Shown: positions 8,921 through 17,904, numbered from the stretch's first letter. The stretch is 64,000 nucleotides of DNA from Brevundimonas sp. MYb52 (GCF_002979535.1 NZ_PCPB01000007.1:62001-126000); one strand, 5' to 3'. Numbers and translations: made by a program. Notes: generated by a model not told the origin, from the sequence alone.

Positions 8921-9766
8921 TCAGGCCTGCGCGACGACCTGTCGCTGTTCGCCAAGACTTTCGATGCCCAGTTCCATCACGTCGCCGACGTTCAGATAGA
9001 CGGGTTCCGGCTTCTGGCCCAGACCGACGCCAGGGGGCGTGCCGGTCGAGATGACGTCGCCGGGCTGCAGACTCATGAACTGGCTGACGTAGTGGACGAT
9101 GAAGGCAGGCTTGAAGATCATGGTGGCGGTCGTGCCGTCCTGGAAGGTCTTGCCGTTGACCGTCAGCCACATGCGCAGATTGGCCGGGTCCGGCACCTCG
9201 TCGCGCGTGACCAGCCAGGGGCCGAGCGGGCCGAAGGTGTCGCAGCCCTTGCCCTTGTCCCAGGTGCCGCCGCGTTCGGTCTGGAAGGCGCGTTCGGACA
9301 CGTCGTTGATGGTGCAGTAGCCGGCGATGCAGGCCTCGGCCTCTGCTTCCGAGACGTAGGCGGCGTCCTTGCCGATGACGATGCCCAGCTCGACCTCCCA
9401 GTCCAGCTTGGTCGAGCCGCGCGGCTTCAGGACCGTGTCGTTCGGGCCGACGATGCAGGACGTGGCCTTGGAGAAGAGCACGGGCTCGTCAGGGATCGGC
9501 AGGCCGGATTCCGCGGCGTGGTCGGCGTAATTCAGGCCGATGCACAGGAACTTGCCGACCTTGCCGACGCAGGGGCCATAGCGGACGCCCTCAGGCGCCA
9601 GGGGCAGGGCGGTCAGGTCGAGCGCGCGAAGGCGGGCCAGGCTGTCATCCGACAGAGCGGCGCCGTCGATGTCGGTGACGACGCCGCTGAGGTCGCGGAT
9701 ACGGCCATCGGCGTCGATCACGCCGGGCTTTTCCTGGCCTGAGGGGCCGAAGCGGAGAAGTTTCAT
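8921..9766 (-). CDS. FAH-family hydrolase, probable 2,4-diketo-3-deoxy-sugar-acid hydrolase
   Basis: The 281-residue cytoplasmic protein has a small N-terminal domain followed by the fumarylacetoacetate hydrolase fold (GLNYADHAAESG, DWEVELGIVIG with metal-binding acidic residues, GDVISTGTPPGVG). In non-phosphorylative L-rhamnose and L-fucose pathways a protein of this family splits the 2,4-diketo-3-deoxy acid to pyruvate and L-lactate. That step fits because the SDR immediately upstream (22-base gap) would make the diketo acid, and the lactonase, dehydratase and sugar dehydrogenase are encoded a few kilobases away under the same operator type. The reaction is inferred from family and context. 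Confidence 0.85.
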   Translation of the reverse strand: MKLLRFGPSGQEKPGVIDADGRIRDLSGVVTDIDGAALSDDSLARLRALDLTALPLAPEGVRYGPCVGKVGKFLCIGLNYADHAAESGLPIPDEPVLFSKATSCIVGPNDTVLKPRGSTKLDWEVELGIVIGKDAAYVSEAEAEACIAGYCTINDVSERAFQTERGGTWDKGKGCDTFGPLGPWLVTRDEVPDPANLRMWLTVNGKTFQDGTTATMIFKPAFIVHYVSQFMSLQPGDVISTGTPPGVGLGQKPEPVYLNVGDVMELGIESLGEQRQVVAQA

Positions 9767-9788
9767 CGCGAATATCCTTGCAGCAGGC

Positions 9789-10514
9789 TCAGTTGACCCA
9801 ACCGCCGTCGATCACGTTGATCGTGCCGGAGGTGAAGGCGGATTCGTCGGAGGCCAGATAGACGGCCAGGGCGGCCAGTTCAGTCGGGCGGCCGAACCGG
9901 CCCATGGCCTGACGGGCGGTGAACTCGGCATAGGCCTTGTCGAAGTCGCCGGTGTCGCGCAGGCGCTGCAACAGGGAAGGCGTCTCGACGGTGCCGGGGC
10001 AGATGGCGTTGCAGCGGATGCCCTGGGTCACGAAGTCGGCGGCGACCGACTTGGTCAGGCCAATGACGGCGGCCTTGGTGGCGCCATAGGCGAAGCGGTT
10101 CGGCACCGCCTTGATGCTGGAACAGACCGACGACATGTTGATGATGGACCCGCCACCGTTGGCGATCATCTGCGGCAGGAAGGCCCGGATCATGCGATAC
10201 TGGGCCGTGACGTTGAGGCTGTTGGAAAAGGCCCAGGCGTCCTCGTCGCAGTTCAGGATGGTGCCCGCGTGAACGAAGCCCGCGCAGTTGTAGAGCACGT
10301 TCACCTGCGGAAACTCGGCGGCGATCGCCTTGACGGCCTCGGGATCGGTGACGTCCAACTGGCGGACGGTGACGCCCTCCAGATCGTCCAGGGGCGCAAT
10401 GTTGATGTCGGCGGCGATGACCTGCGCGCCTTCGCGGAGGAAGGCCTCGACCGTCGCTCGCCCAATCCCCTGCGCCGCCGCCGTCACCAGGGCGGTCTTG
10501 CCTGCCAGTCTCAT
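9789..10514 (-). CDS. SDR oxidoreductase, probable 2-keto-3-deoxy-L-rhamnonate/fuconate 4-dehydrogenase
   Basis: The 241-residue protein is a classical short-chain dehydrogenase. It shows the NAD-binding TAAAQGIG (11-18), an acidic residue after the second strand (AADIN) suggesting NAD preference, NCAG (76-79), and the catalytic Y143 and K147 in YGATK. The PGTVETPS segment is also typical. Relatives with the AAAQGIG variant oxidise 2-keto-3-deoxy-L-rhamnonate or -fuconate at C4. It is the first gene of an SDR-FAH pair preceded by an almost perfect regulon operator. Substrate choice between rhamnose- and fucose-derived acid is open. Confidence 0.87.
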   Translation of the reverse strand: MRLAGKTALVTAAAQGIGRATVEAFLREGAQVIAADINIAPLDDLEGVTVRQLDVTDPEAVKAIAAEFPQVNVLYNCAGFVHAGTILNCDEDAWAFSNSLNVTAQYRMIRAFLPQMIANGGGSIINMSSVCSSIKAVPNRFAYGATKAAVIGLTKSVAADFVTQGIRCNAICPGTVETPSLLQRLRDTGDFDKAYAEFTARQAMGRFGRPTELAALAVYLASDESAFTSGTINVIDGGWVN

Positions 10515-10530
10515 CGCTGCATCCTTAAAA

Positions 10531-10546
10531 CATAAGACGTATTATG
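10531..10546 (+). promoter_or_regulatory. Operator site B of the GntR-type regulon
   Basis: The 16-mer CATAAGACGTATTATG differs from the ideal palindrome at one base. It sits within a wider dyad with 9-base perfect arms (AAAACATAA / TTATGTTTT, 10527-10550). It lies 16 bases upstream of the SDR start codon, the same distance as site A from its gene, so it would block or overlap the promoter. Confidence 0.78.
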
Positions 10547-10594
10547 TTTTGCTAGGCCGCTGTCGCGCGGGCGTCAAGATAGGGGCAGGGGGCA

Positions 10595-10628
10595 AAGAAA
10601 AACCGCCCCCCGACAGGCGGGGGGCGGT
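10595..10628 (-). terminator. Terminator of the TonB receptor gene
   Basis: A perfect 10-bp stem (ACCGCCCCCC with GGGGGGCGGT, 7-base loop) is followed on the minus strand by TTTTTCTTT. It lies 27 bases past the receptor stop codon. Confidence 0.88.
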
Positions 10629-10655
10629 GCACCAGAATGGCAGGGAGAGAGGCGT

Positions 10656-13403
10656 TTAGAAGCGCAGTCGAACGCCCGCCGAGACACGGCGTCCCGTGGT
10701 GCGGAACTCCTTCGTGCGGTCTTCCGAAACCGAATAGAGGAACTCTTCCTCGTCGGTCAGATTCAGGGCGTCTAGGAAGACGGTGACGTTTTCGGTCACG
10801 TCATAGGAGGCACCGGCGTCGAGCTGGCCGTAGGCGTCGAAGTATTCGGGCTCGCTATTGCGGCCCACGGCGACGGCCACGAACTTGTCGCGCCAGGTGT
10901 AGGCCAGGCGGGCCTGGATCGGACCCTTCTCGTAGAAACCAACCAGGCTGTAAGAGTATTTCGACAGGCCTTCCAGGCCATAGGAGATGCCGCCGGCGTT
11001 GGAGTATTCGGCGTCAGAGTCGGCATAGGTGAAGCTGGTCTGCACGCCCAGGCCGTCGAACGGCGCCGGCAGGTTGTCGAACGTCTGGCGATAACCCAGC
11101 TCGATGCCCTTGATGGTCGCGCCTTCGCCGTTGCTGGGCACCGTGACCGAGAAGGAGACTTCGTCGATCTGTTCCTTGGTCGTGGTGGTGCTGACGAAGG
11201 AGTCGAGGTTTTTGTAGAAGGCCGCGAACGACAGCAGCGAGGTGGGGGCGAAATACCACTCCACGCCGGCTTCCATCTGGGTCGCGCGGAAGGGCTTCAG
11301 ATCCGGGTTGCCGCGCTTGATCGACTCATTGCCGGGGTTGGTCTGGATGCTCTGACGTGGCGACAGGTCGCTCAGCGTCGGGCGGGTCATCACCCGCGAG
11401 GCGGCGAAGCGAACGATTACATCGTCAGTCACCGACAGGCGGGCGTTCAGCGACGGCAGCACGTCGGTGTAGTCGCCGTCGAAGCTGACGGGCGAAACAT
11501 CGGACAGGACGATGATGTTCTGACCTGAGCCGTTAGGCTTGGCGCTGATCACGGTTTTTGAAGCGCCGGACGAGGTGTAGGAGGTGTTCTCGACGCGAAC
11601 GCCCATGTTCACCGTCAACGGCATACCGCCCAGATCGGCTTCGATCTGGCTCATCAGATAGCCGGTCCAGACCTTCTCATCGACGACAGACGAGGCCGAG
11701 GCGTCATAGACGCTGGGGGCGAAGGCCTTGCCGTCACGATCCGCCAGACCCTTCACATAGGCCATCAGGGCGTTGGGGTCGTAGGTAAGCCAGTCGTGCA
11801 TGATGTCGCCGCCGCGACCGTCGAAGAAGTTCATGCCGGTCGGGGTGAAAAGATCCGACGGCAGGGCTTCGTTGGAACCGCAATAGGCGCACTGCTGACC
11901 GAACGGCATGGAGGTGCCGTAGATGTCCTTGATGCGGTTCTGATAGCCGATGCCGCCGTACAGGGTGACGTTGCCCCCCGGGGTCCATTCGCCGTCGATA
12001 CGGTATTCGTCGATGGTGTCCTTGGTCCGACCGGCGCTGTTCCAGATGTAGTAATGGGCGGTCAGGCCGTTCGGATCGGTCGCGGCGTCGGCGGTCGAGC
12101 CGGGGTAGTTGAAGCCGTACTCATAGATGGGCGAGCCGCCGCGGCGGTCCCACCATAGGTCAACGCCCTTGCGGCGGATGGTGGTGAAACTGGGGGCCTG
12201 ATCGCTCTTGCGTTCCGAGGTCGAGGTCGAGACGTCGAAGGACAGCTTTAGATCGTCGTTGACCTGCCAGTCGGCGTTGAAGCCCAGCTGATGCGTTTCG
12301 ACGTTGCGGGTGTCATACTGCATGATCTGGTCGACGAAGCCGCCAGCGTAGCGCTGATAGACGGCCTCACCGCCCTCGACCACCTGCTCGACCAGGGTGC
12401 CGCCGCTGAAGTCGTAGGCCAGACCCGTCTGGCGTTCGGTGATGTCCGCCTTCACATACATGGCGTCGAGCGTCAGGGTCAGGTTCTGCATCGGGCGGTA
12501 CTGACCCGAGGCGTTCAGGCCCAGCATCTGCTTGCTGCGCTCAAAGAAGAAGGGCGACAGGTTCGACGGCATCGAGACGCCGGAGAAGGGAGCGACGTCG
12601 GGGCCCATGCGACCGGCAAAGTAGCAGTCGTGACCTTTCTTGGTGTCGCACGTCTCGCCGACCGGCGGGCTTGAGCGACGAACGTGCCCGGCGCCGATGG
12701 TGAACTCGTCGTTGCGGGTGTCCTGATCGACGTAGGAGGCGGCCAGGGCGAAGCCCAGGGTGCGGTCGTCATTGCGCCAGGAGGCGACGGCCGAGGCGTC
12801 CTGGCTGTAGTTGTCGGCCAGCTCCGCCCAGGTCGAACCCAGCGAGCCCGCGACAGCGAACGGCTTGCGCTGATCCAGCGGGCGCAGAGTGCGCACGTTG
12901 ATGGTCGCGCCGATCGAGGCGCCGTTGATGTTGGCTTGCGGCGACTTGTAGACATCGGCGCCGGAGATGATTTCCGAAGGCAGGACGTCGAAGGAAAATT
13001 CGCGGCCGTTGTTGTCGGTGGCCAGGGTGCGGCCGTTGACGGTCACCGCGTTGAACTTGGGTCCAAAGCCGCGCACCGTGACGAAGCGGCCTTCGCCGCG
13101 GTTGCGGTCGATGGTCACGCCCGGGATGCGTTGCAGGGACTCGGCCACGTTCTGGTCGGGCAGCTTGCCCAGGTCCTCTGAGGCGATCGAGTCGACCACG
13201 CCAACGGCGTTGCGCTTGATGTTGATCGATTGCTGCTGACTGGCGCGGATGCCGGTGACGACGATTTCGTCCACCGTGGTCGCGTCTTGGGCACCGGTGT
13301 CATTTTGCGGCGCGTCTTGCGCCATGACGACAGCCGGGAGGGCGAGGGCGGACAGCACGCCCATGGCGGTCGCGGCCATCAAATTCGTCTTCGTGGACAT
13401 CAT
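10656..13403 (-). CDS. TonB-dependent receptor, Xanthomonas-Caulobacter type
   Basis: With the chosen start the protein has 915 residues. That ATG (double ATG at 13400-13403) is preceded by AGGA and begins a clear signal peptide ending VVMAQ; a longer frame upstream would run back through the regulatory site. A TonB-box-like VDEIVVTG follows the signal peptide. The plug domain carries GRFVTVRGFGPKFN and YKSPQANINGASIGATIN, typical of the TIGR01782 group, and the barrel ends in a Phe (GVRLRF). It should import pectic or rhamnose-containing oligosaccharides across the outer membrane. Context places it in the deoxyhexose regulon, with operator site C about 90 bases upstream. Confidence 0.92.
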   Translation of the reverse strand: MMSTKTNLMAATAMGVLSALALPAVVMAQDAPQNDTGAQDATTVDEIVVTGIRASQQQSINIKRNAVGVVDSIASEDLGKLPDQNVAESLQRIPGVTIDRNRGEGRFVTVRGFGPKFNAVTVNGRTLATDNNGREFSFDVLPSEIISGADVYKSPQANINGASIGATINVRTLRPLDQRKPFAVAGSLGSTWAELADNYSQDASAVASWRNDDRTLGFALAASYVDQDTRNDEFTIGAGHVRRSSPPVGETCDTKKGHDCYFAGRMGPDVAPFSGVSMPSNLSPFFFERSKQMLGLNASGQYRPMQNLTLTLDAMYVKADITERQTGLAYDFSGGTLVEQVVEGGEAVYQRYAGGFVDQIMQYDTRNVETHQLGFNADWQVNDDLKLSFDVSTSTSERKSDQAPSFTTIRRKGVDLWWDRRGGSPIYEYGFNYPGSTADAATDPNGLTAHYYIWNSAGRTKDTIDEYRIDGEWTPGGNVTLYGGIGYQNRIKDIYGTSMPFGQQCAYCGSNEALPSDLFTPTGMNFFDGRGGDIMHDWLTYDPNALMAYVKGLADRDGKAFAPSVYDASASSVVDEKVWTGYLMSQIEADLGGMPLTVNMGVRVENTSYTSSGASKTVISAKPNGSGQNIIVLSDVSPVSFDGDYTDVLPSLNARLSVTDDVIVRFAASRVMTRPTLSDLSPRQSIQTNPGNESIKRGNPDLKPFRATQMEAGVEWYFAPTSLLSFAAFYKNLDSFVSTTTTKEQIDEVSFSVTVPSNGEGATIKGIELGYRQTFDNLPAPFDGLGVQTSFTYADSDAEYSNAGGISYGLEGLSKYSYSLVGFYEKGPIQARLAYTWRDKFVAVAVGRNSEPEYFDAYGQLDAGASYDVTENVTVFLDALNLTDEEEFLYSVSEDRTKEFRTTGRRVSAGVRLRF

Positions 13404-13489
13404 GAGATCCTGCTGGGTTCCAACCTTGGCGGCCTGTTTTTCCGGCCTTGCTGAAACCCTACGAACGGCGTTCCCGTATGTCAAATTAT

Positions 13490-13505
13490 CATCATACGTA
13501 TTATA
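13490..13505 (+). promoter_or_regulatory. Operator site C of the GntR-type regulon
   Basis: The 16-mer CATCATACGTATTATA matches the ideal palindrome at 14 of 16 positions. It lies between the stop of the MFS gene and the TonB receptor start, so it can only serve the receptor, about 86 bases from the chosen ATG. Confidence 0.72.
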
Positions 13506-13515
13506 ACATTCAAGC

Positions 13516-14769
13516 CTAGCGAACCGACCGGATGGGCGCGACGCACAGGGCCGAGCCGAAGACGAAGATGACCGCGGCGATGAAGATGACTGCGTAGTCG
13601 CCGCCGAAGAGGTTCAGCAGAATCGCCGCCATCACGGGGCTGATGATCTGGGGGATGTTGACCGCCGTGGTCAGGACGCCGAGATCCTTGCCCTCGTCGC
13701 CCTCGGCGCTCTGCGGCAGGACCTGGGTCATCAGGGCCATGTCGATCGACATGAACATGCCGTAGCCGATGCCGATTACCCCGGCGTAGATCCACATGCC
13801 GGTCATGTTCGGCAGCACCAGGGGGGCGACCATGGCGCAGCCCATGATAAGGCTGGCGGCGATGACGAAGGGCTTACGGCGCTGAAAGCGGTCCGACAGG
13901 TAGCCTGAGGCCAGTGAGGAGACGATCAGGCAGATCAGGGTCAGGATCGCCAGATTGGCGATGGCGATGTTCGACTGGGCGTCGGACAGGCCGATGTAAT
14001 CCCGCAGGATGTAGAGCATGTAGGCGGCGACGGCCTGATAGCCCATGTAGATGGTGAAGCGCCCGGCGAAGGCCCAGGCGAAGTCGGGATGGTCTTTCGG
14101 GCTGATCCAGAAGCCCTTGGCGAAGGCGATCCACGAGAAGCTGCGGCGCGGTTGCTCGGCGCTGGACGGCTCGCGATTGATGACGACAAAGGCGATGCAC
14201 GAGGCGGCGATGGCCAGGGCGAACAGGCTGTAAGCCAGGACCTGAGCCCCGGCCAGATAGCCGGCGACGACGGTGCCTGCGGTCAAGCCGGCGGTCATGC
14301 CCGCGCCGACCACGCCCGACACTACGCCGCGCGTTTCAGGCGGGAAGCGGTCGGCGATCACGGTCGTCATGGCGGGCTGCATGGAGTTGTAGGCCACTGT
14401 CGCCATGACCCAGAAGACCATCAGCGACCAGAAGCTGGTCATCCACGACACGCCGAACAGGCACAGCGACCCGACCACCGAGGCGATGGCGATCCACGGC
14501 GACCGACGCCCCCAACGCGACCGGGTGCGGTCGGACAGGGCCCCGGCTATGGGCGTCGTCAGGGTCGAGAAGACCGAGGTGATGGCGAACAGAATGGCCA
14601 GGTTGTTGGCCTTGTTCCCGGGATTCATCTCGGCGATCTGGTTGGGCAGCAGCACGCCGAGCACGCCGCTGTAGAGGGCCATCAGCAGGAAGAAGTTGAC
14701 CATCAACGACAGCTGAAGGCGGCGGCGGCCTTGACCGTTGACGGGCAGGGCGACGGTCTGGGTGGTCAT
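13516..14769 (-). CDS. MFS transporter, probable sugar/oligosaccharide importer
   Basis: The 417-residue inner-membrane protein has about 12 hydrophobic segments and the MFS loop 2-3 signature (GALSDRTRSRWGRRSPW). It is the last gene of a four-gene minus-strand unit (dehydratase, AKR, lactonase, transporter). Its start codon overlaps the lactonase stop (ATGA). The natural role is uptake of rhamnose, fucose or a short oligosaccharide from the periplasm. The substrate is inferred only from the operon. RTRSRWGRR-type loops also occur in GPH-like carriers, so the subfamily is uncertain. Confidence 0.85.
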   Translation of the reverse strand: MTTQTVALPVNGQGRRRLQLSLMVNFFLLMALYSGVLGVLLPNQIAEMNPGNKANNLAILFAITSVFSTLTTPIAGALSDRTRSRWGRRSPWIAIASVVGSLCLFGVSWMTSFWSLMVFWVMATVAYNSMQPAMTTVIADRFPPETRGVVSGVVGAGMTAGLTAGTVVAGYLAGAQVLAYSLFALAIAASCIAFVVINREPSSAEQPRRSFSWIAFAKGFWISPKDHPDFAWAFAGRFTIYMGYQAVAAYMLYILRDYIGLSDAQSNIAIANLAILTLICLIVSSLASGYLSDRFQRRKPFVIAASLIMGCAMVAPLVLPNMTGMWIYAGVIGIGYGMFMSIDMALMTQVLPQSAEGDEGKDLGVLTTAVNIPQIISPVMAAILLNLFGGDYAVIFIAAVIFVFGSALCVAPIRSVR

Positions 14770-15641
14770 GCGGACAGATCCTTGTCGACGCCGCCGAGAT
14801 AGAAGGCGCGGGCGGTCTCGGTGCGAATTTTCTCGCGATCAGACGAGGGGAGGGCGGCGATGGCGGCCTCGAACAAATCACGCCAGCGGCCATAGCCGCC
14901 CGCCAGATTGACCACGGGCCAGTCGCCGCCGAACATCAGGCGGTCCGGCGTGAAACAGTCGAGGGCGTGGTCGAGATAGCGGCGCACGACGTCATCGCGT
15001 CGGGCGTCCCAGGCGTCCTGAGCGGTCAGGCCCGACAGCTTGGCGAAGACGTTGGGCAGGGCGGCCAGTCGTTTCAGATTGGCGGCCCAGTCGGCGTGGT
15101 TCAGGTCGCCGTTGGCGGCGGCGATGTCGGGCTTGCCCAGATGATCCAGCACCACCCGCGCCTGGGGCGCGCGCTCGAGCAGGGCGGTCAGGGTCTGATG
15201 CAACTCGGGCAATTGGTGATCGCGGGCGCAGACGTCGATTGTCAGACCGCGCTCGGCGGTCAGGACCAGGCCGTCCAGATGATCCGGCGCGGCGATGAAT
15301 CCGGCGGCTTCGTTCTGCACCGACCGCCGCACGCCGCGCACCAGAGGACGGGCGACCAGGGCGTCGAGGTGGGGCGCGACCTTCGCGCCTTGTTCGAGCG
15401 GGGCGAAGGCCACGACGGCGAGGATGTCGAGCGCGGGGTGTTTCAGGTCAGCGACCCAATCGGCCTCGGCCAGCGCCTGTTCGGGCGCGCAGTCCGCCTG
15501 AACGAAGACGGCGCACCTGACGCCGGCGGCTTCGGCGGCCCAGTCTTCCGGTCCGTGGCGTCCAGCGATGTCCGGCACATAGCTCAGCCAGTCATAGTCG
15601 AGGCGCGACGGGTCCCACAGATGCAGGTGGGCGTCGATCAT
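14766..15641 (-). CDS. Amidohydrolase-family sugar lactonase (L-rhamnono-/L-fucono-lactonase type)
   Basis: The chosen start gives 291 residues beginning MIDAHLHLWDP, where H4 and H6 form the usual metal-binding pair at the first strand of an amidohydrolase-2 TIM barrel. A longer frame exists upstream, but this ATG overlaps the AKR stop as ATGA. Further landmarks are RGVRRSVQNE, VLDHLGKPDI and MFGGDWPVVNLAGGY. The family includes L-fuconolactonase and L-rhamnono-gamma-lactonase, which open the lactone made by the sugar dehydrogenase. Context, with dehydrogenase and dehydratase in the same operon, supports this. Rhamnose versus fucose cannot be decided here. Confidence 0.86.
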   Translation of the reverse strand: MIDAHLHLWDPSRLDYDWLSYVPDIAGRHGPEDWAAEAAGVRCAVFVQADCAPEQALAEADWVADLKHPALDILAVVAFAPLEQGAKVAPHLDALVARPLVRGVRRSVQNEAAGFIAAPDHLDGLVLTAERGLTIDVCARDHQLPELHQTLTALLERAPQARVVLDHLGKPDIAAANGDLNHADWAANLKRLAALPNVFAKLSGLTAQDAWDARRDDVVRRYLDHALDCFTPDRLMFGGDWPVVNLAGGYGRWRDLFEAAIAALPSSDREKIRTETARAFYLGGVDKDLSA

Positions 15642-16609
15642 GCGCCGGCCTTGCCGCCGTTGCCGGGCAGGACGTCCCAACCCTGGTTCAGCACAGGGGC
15701 CAGCACGGCCTCGACCGCCGCGAGAAGTCCGGCGTCGAGCGGCGTTGTCAGGGCCTCGACGTTGCGGGTCAGGTTCGACGGCTTGGACATGCCGACGACA
15801 GTGGAGGCGATGCCCTGGGCGGCGGCGGTCTGTAGCGCGAACTGCAGGGCGATGCGCGACAGGTCGGTCCCCGCCTCACGGCAAAGGCGCGCGGCTTCTG
15901 CGGCGGCGGCATGGACGCTGGCGTGGCCGGGATGCCAGCCGGGCGGCCCCTGATCGGTCAGCAGCCCCATGCCCAGGGGCGAGGCGTTGAAGACGCTGAT
16001 CCCGGCGGCGTTCAGTCGTCGGGCGCTGTCGGCCAACCGCTGATCCTGCAGCGTATAGGTGCAGTAGGCCATGACGGTGTCGACGCCCTCGGACAGGGCG
16101 ACTTCTTCCAGCAGGCCCAGGTCGTAGCCGGTGACGCCGATGCGACCGATGGCGCCCTGGGACTTGAGCTCGCGCATCAGCGGCAGGGCTTTGTCCAGCA
16201 ATTGCGCCCGGTCGCCGTGCTCGATGTCGTGGCATTGCAGCACGTCGATATATTCGACGCCGAGCCGGGCGCGGCTTTCGTCAAGGCTGCGCAAGGTCGC
16301 GTCGCGCGAGAAGTCCCAGGCCTTGTCGCCGTAGCGGCCGATCTTGGTCATGACCACGAAGCTGTCGCGAGGCCGCCCTTTCAGGGCGCCGCCCAGCGCG
16401 GTTTCGGCCCGCGTCATCCCATAGTAAGGCGCGACATCGATCAGGTTGATCCCGGCGTCCAGCGCCGCGGCGACCACCGCGTCGGCCTCGGCCTGAGACA
16501 CGTCCTGATAGACCCCGCCCAGCGAGGCGCCGCCGAGCGCAAGCACAGAGACGGCAGGACCGTCATGGTTCAGTCTGGTGGTCTGCATCCCGGTCGTTTC
16601 CTGCGTCAT
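15638..16609 (-). CDS. Aldo/keto reductase, probable L-fucose/L-rhamnose 1-dehydrogenase
   Basis: The 323-residue protein is an AKR TIM barrel with the catalytic tetrad D58, Y63, K89 and H127 (DVAPYYG, MTKIG, LQCHD). It resembles D-threo-aldose 1-dehydrogenase and L-galactose dehydrogenase, AKRs that oxidise C1 of aldoses to lactones. A second possible start (MQTTRL) lies seven codons in. It overlaps the lactonase gene by 4 bases and follows the dehydratase by 12, so the operon encodes the first three chemical steps together. The cofactor and whether the substrate is L-fucose or L-rhamnose are inferences. Confidence 0.85.
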   Translation of the reverse strand: MTQETTGMQTTRLNHDGPAVSVLALGGASLGGVYQDVSQAEADAVVAAALDAGINLIDVAPYYGMTRAETALGGALKGRPRDSFVVMTKIGRYGDKAWDFSRDATLRSLDESRARLGVEYIDVLQCHDIEHGDRAQLLDKALPLMRELKSQGAIGRIGVTGYDLGLLEEVALSEGVDTVMAYCTYTLQDQRLADSARRLNAAGISVFNASPLGMGLLTDQGPPGWHPGHASVHAAAAEAARLCREAGTDLSRIALQFALQTAAAQGIASTVVGMSKPSNLTRNVEALTTPLDAGLLAAVEAVLAPVLNQGWDVLPGNGGKAGA

Positions 16610-16621
16610 TCGACGTCTGTG

Positions 16622-17776
16622 TTATTTGCTGGATGCCCGTGCCGGCGGTCCCAGATCAAGCCCCGCGCGCTGGGGCCGGACGTGGGGGCCTTCGACCACC
16701 TCCCAGGCGCCGTTCAGGCGATTGGCGGCGATGGCGGCCTCATCGACCTCGATGCCGAGGCCGGGCTCGTCACCCAGGATGATGCCGCCGTCGCCGATCT
16801 GTTGATCAACTTTCAGGCCGATGGGGAAGTGGAAGTCCTGCACCTCGACGCCCAGGCTGTTGGGCGCCGCCGCCGCCGCGTGCGCGACCGGGTTGGCGTT
16901 GTAGCCGACGGGCGAGATCGGCAGGTTGTGGGCGTGGGCGGCGATGGCTACGCGGTTGAAGTGGGTCACGCCCCAGACGCTGCCCGTTTGAACGATGTCC
17001 ACGGCCCTGGCGTCGAACAGAGGGCTGAACTGGTCGAGACCGGTCAGGTTCTCGCCCGTGGCGACGGCCGCCTTGACCGCGCGGCCAACGACGGCGTGGC
17101 CCTCGGCATCCCAGCGGCGCAGGGGCTCTTCGATCCAGGTCAGATCGAGGTGGGTCTCGATCTCGCTCAGGTGGCGGACCGCCTGCTTGCGGGTCCAGCA
17201 TTCATTGACGTCCAGCATCAGGGCGGGACGGGCCGTATTGGCGCGGAAGATGTCGCGGGCCTTCAGCAGGCGACGGATGTCGCGGTCAAGATCACGCCCG
17301 CCCTTGATCTTGGCCGAGGTGAAGCCGCGCTCTGCCCAGCGGATATAGAGGGCCTCAAAGGCGTCGTCGTCGAGGCCGTAGCAGAGGCCGGACGCATAGC
17401 CGGGCACGAATCTATCGCGCGCGCCGAGCGTGCGCCACAGCGGTTCATTGGCCATCTTGGCCTTGAGGTCCCACAGGGCCATGTCGATGGCGGCGATGGC
17501 CCCATAGGTGGCGCCGGCGTGACCGCTCTTGAACACCTGGGCCAGCATCCGGTCATAGAGGGTCGAGACGGCGCGGGGGTCCTCGTTCTCGACGGCAGGA
17601 AAGACGCGGGCGATGTCCACATGCTGGCCCAGCCCCACGCCGGTCAGGCCGCTGTCCGTCTCCAGCAACAGGATCGGCACCTCGGTTATGCCTGAGGCGA
17701 TCACCCCGTTGACGTCGCCGACCGGACGTTTCCAGTCGTGAACCGTGGTCAGGCTGCGATAGCCGGTGATTTTCAT
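16622..17776 (-). CDS. Enolase-superfamily sugar acid dehydratase, atypical active site
   Basis: The chosen ATG (MKITGYRSL) gives 384 residues; the open frame extends further upstream but would run over the regulatory site. The protein has the mandelate racemase fold: capping domain, then barrel with KIK (K156, K158), metal ligands D189, E216 and E242, and D260 of the usual His-Asp dyad. Where related acid-sugar dehydratases have His at the end of strand 7 (SPH), this one reads SPVG (V290). By operon context it should dehydrate L-rhamnonate or L-fuconate to the 2-keto-3-deoxy acid. It is the first gene of the dehydratase-AKR-lactonase-MFS operon. Confidence 0.83.
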   Translation of the reverse strand: MKITGYRSLTTVHDWKRPVGDVNGVIASGITEVPILLLETDSGLTGVGLGQHVDIARVFPAVENEDPRAVSTLYDRMLAQVFKSGHAGATYGAIAAIDMALWDLKAKMANEPLWRTLGARDRFVPGYASGLCYGLDDDAFEALYIRWAERGFTSAKIKGGRDLDRDIRRLLKARDIFRANTARPALMLDVNECWTRKQAVRHLSEIETHLDLTWIEEPLRRWDAEGHAVVGRAVKAAVATGENLTGLDQFSPLFDARAVDIVQTGSVWGVTHFNRVAIAAHAHNLPISPVGYNANPVAHAAAAAPNSLGVEVQDFHFPIGLKVDQQIGDGGIILGDEPGLGIEVDEAAIAANRLNGAWEVVEGPHVRPQRAGLDLGPPARASSK

Positions 17777-17817
17777 AAGGCGGGGTCTCGGACCAGATTG
17801 TCGGCGTTCAGTCAGTT

Positions 17818-17833
17818 TATAATATGTATGATG
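17818..17833 (-). promoter_or_regulatory. Operator site D of the GntR-type regulon
   Basis: On the minus strand it reads CATCATACATATTATA, 13 of 16 matches to the ideal palindrome. It lies 41 bases upstream of the dehydratase start, in the region shared with the divergent gntR-type gene. Confidence 0.72.
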
Positions 17834-17904
17834 ATTCCGACTTGGCAAGCCTCGGCTACAAATCCCTTCAGGATTGACAGGGCCGTCAACAATGTGACTC
17901 CCAT

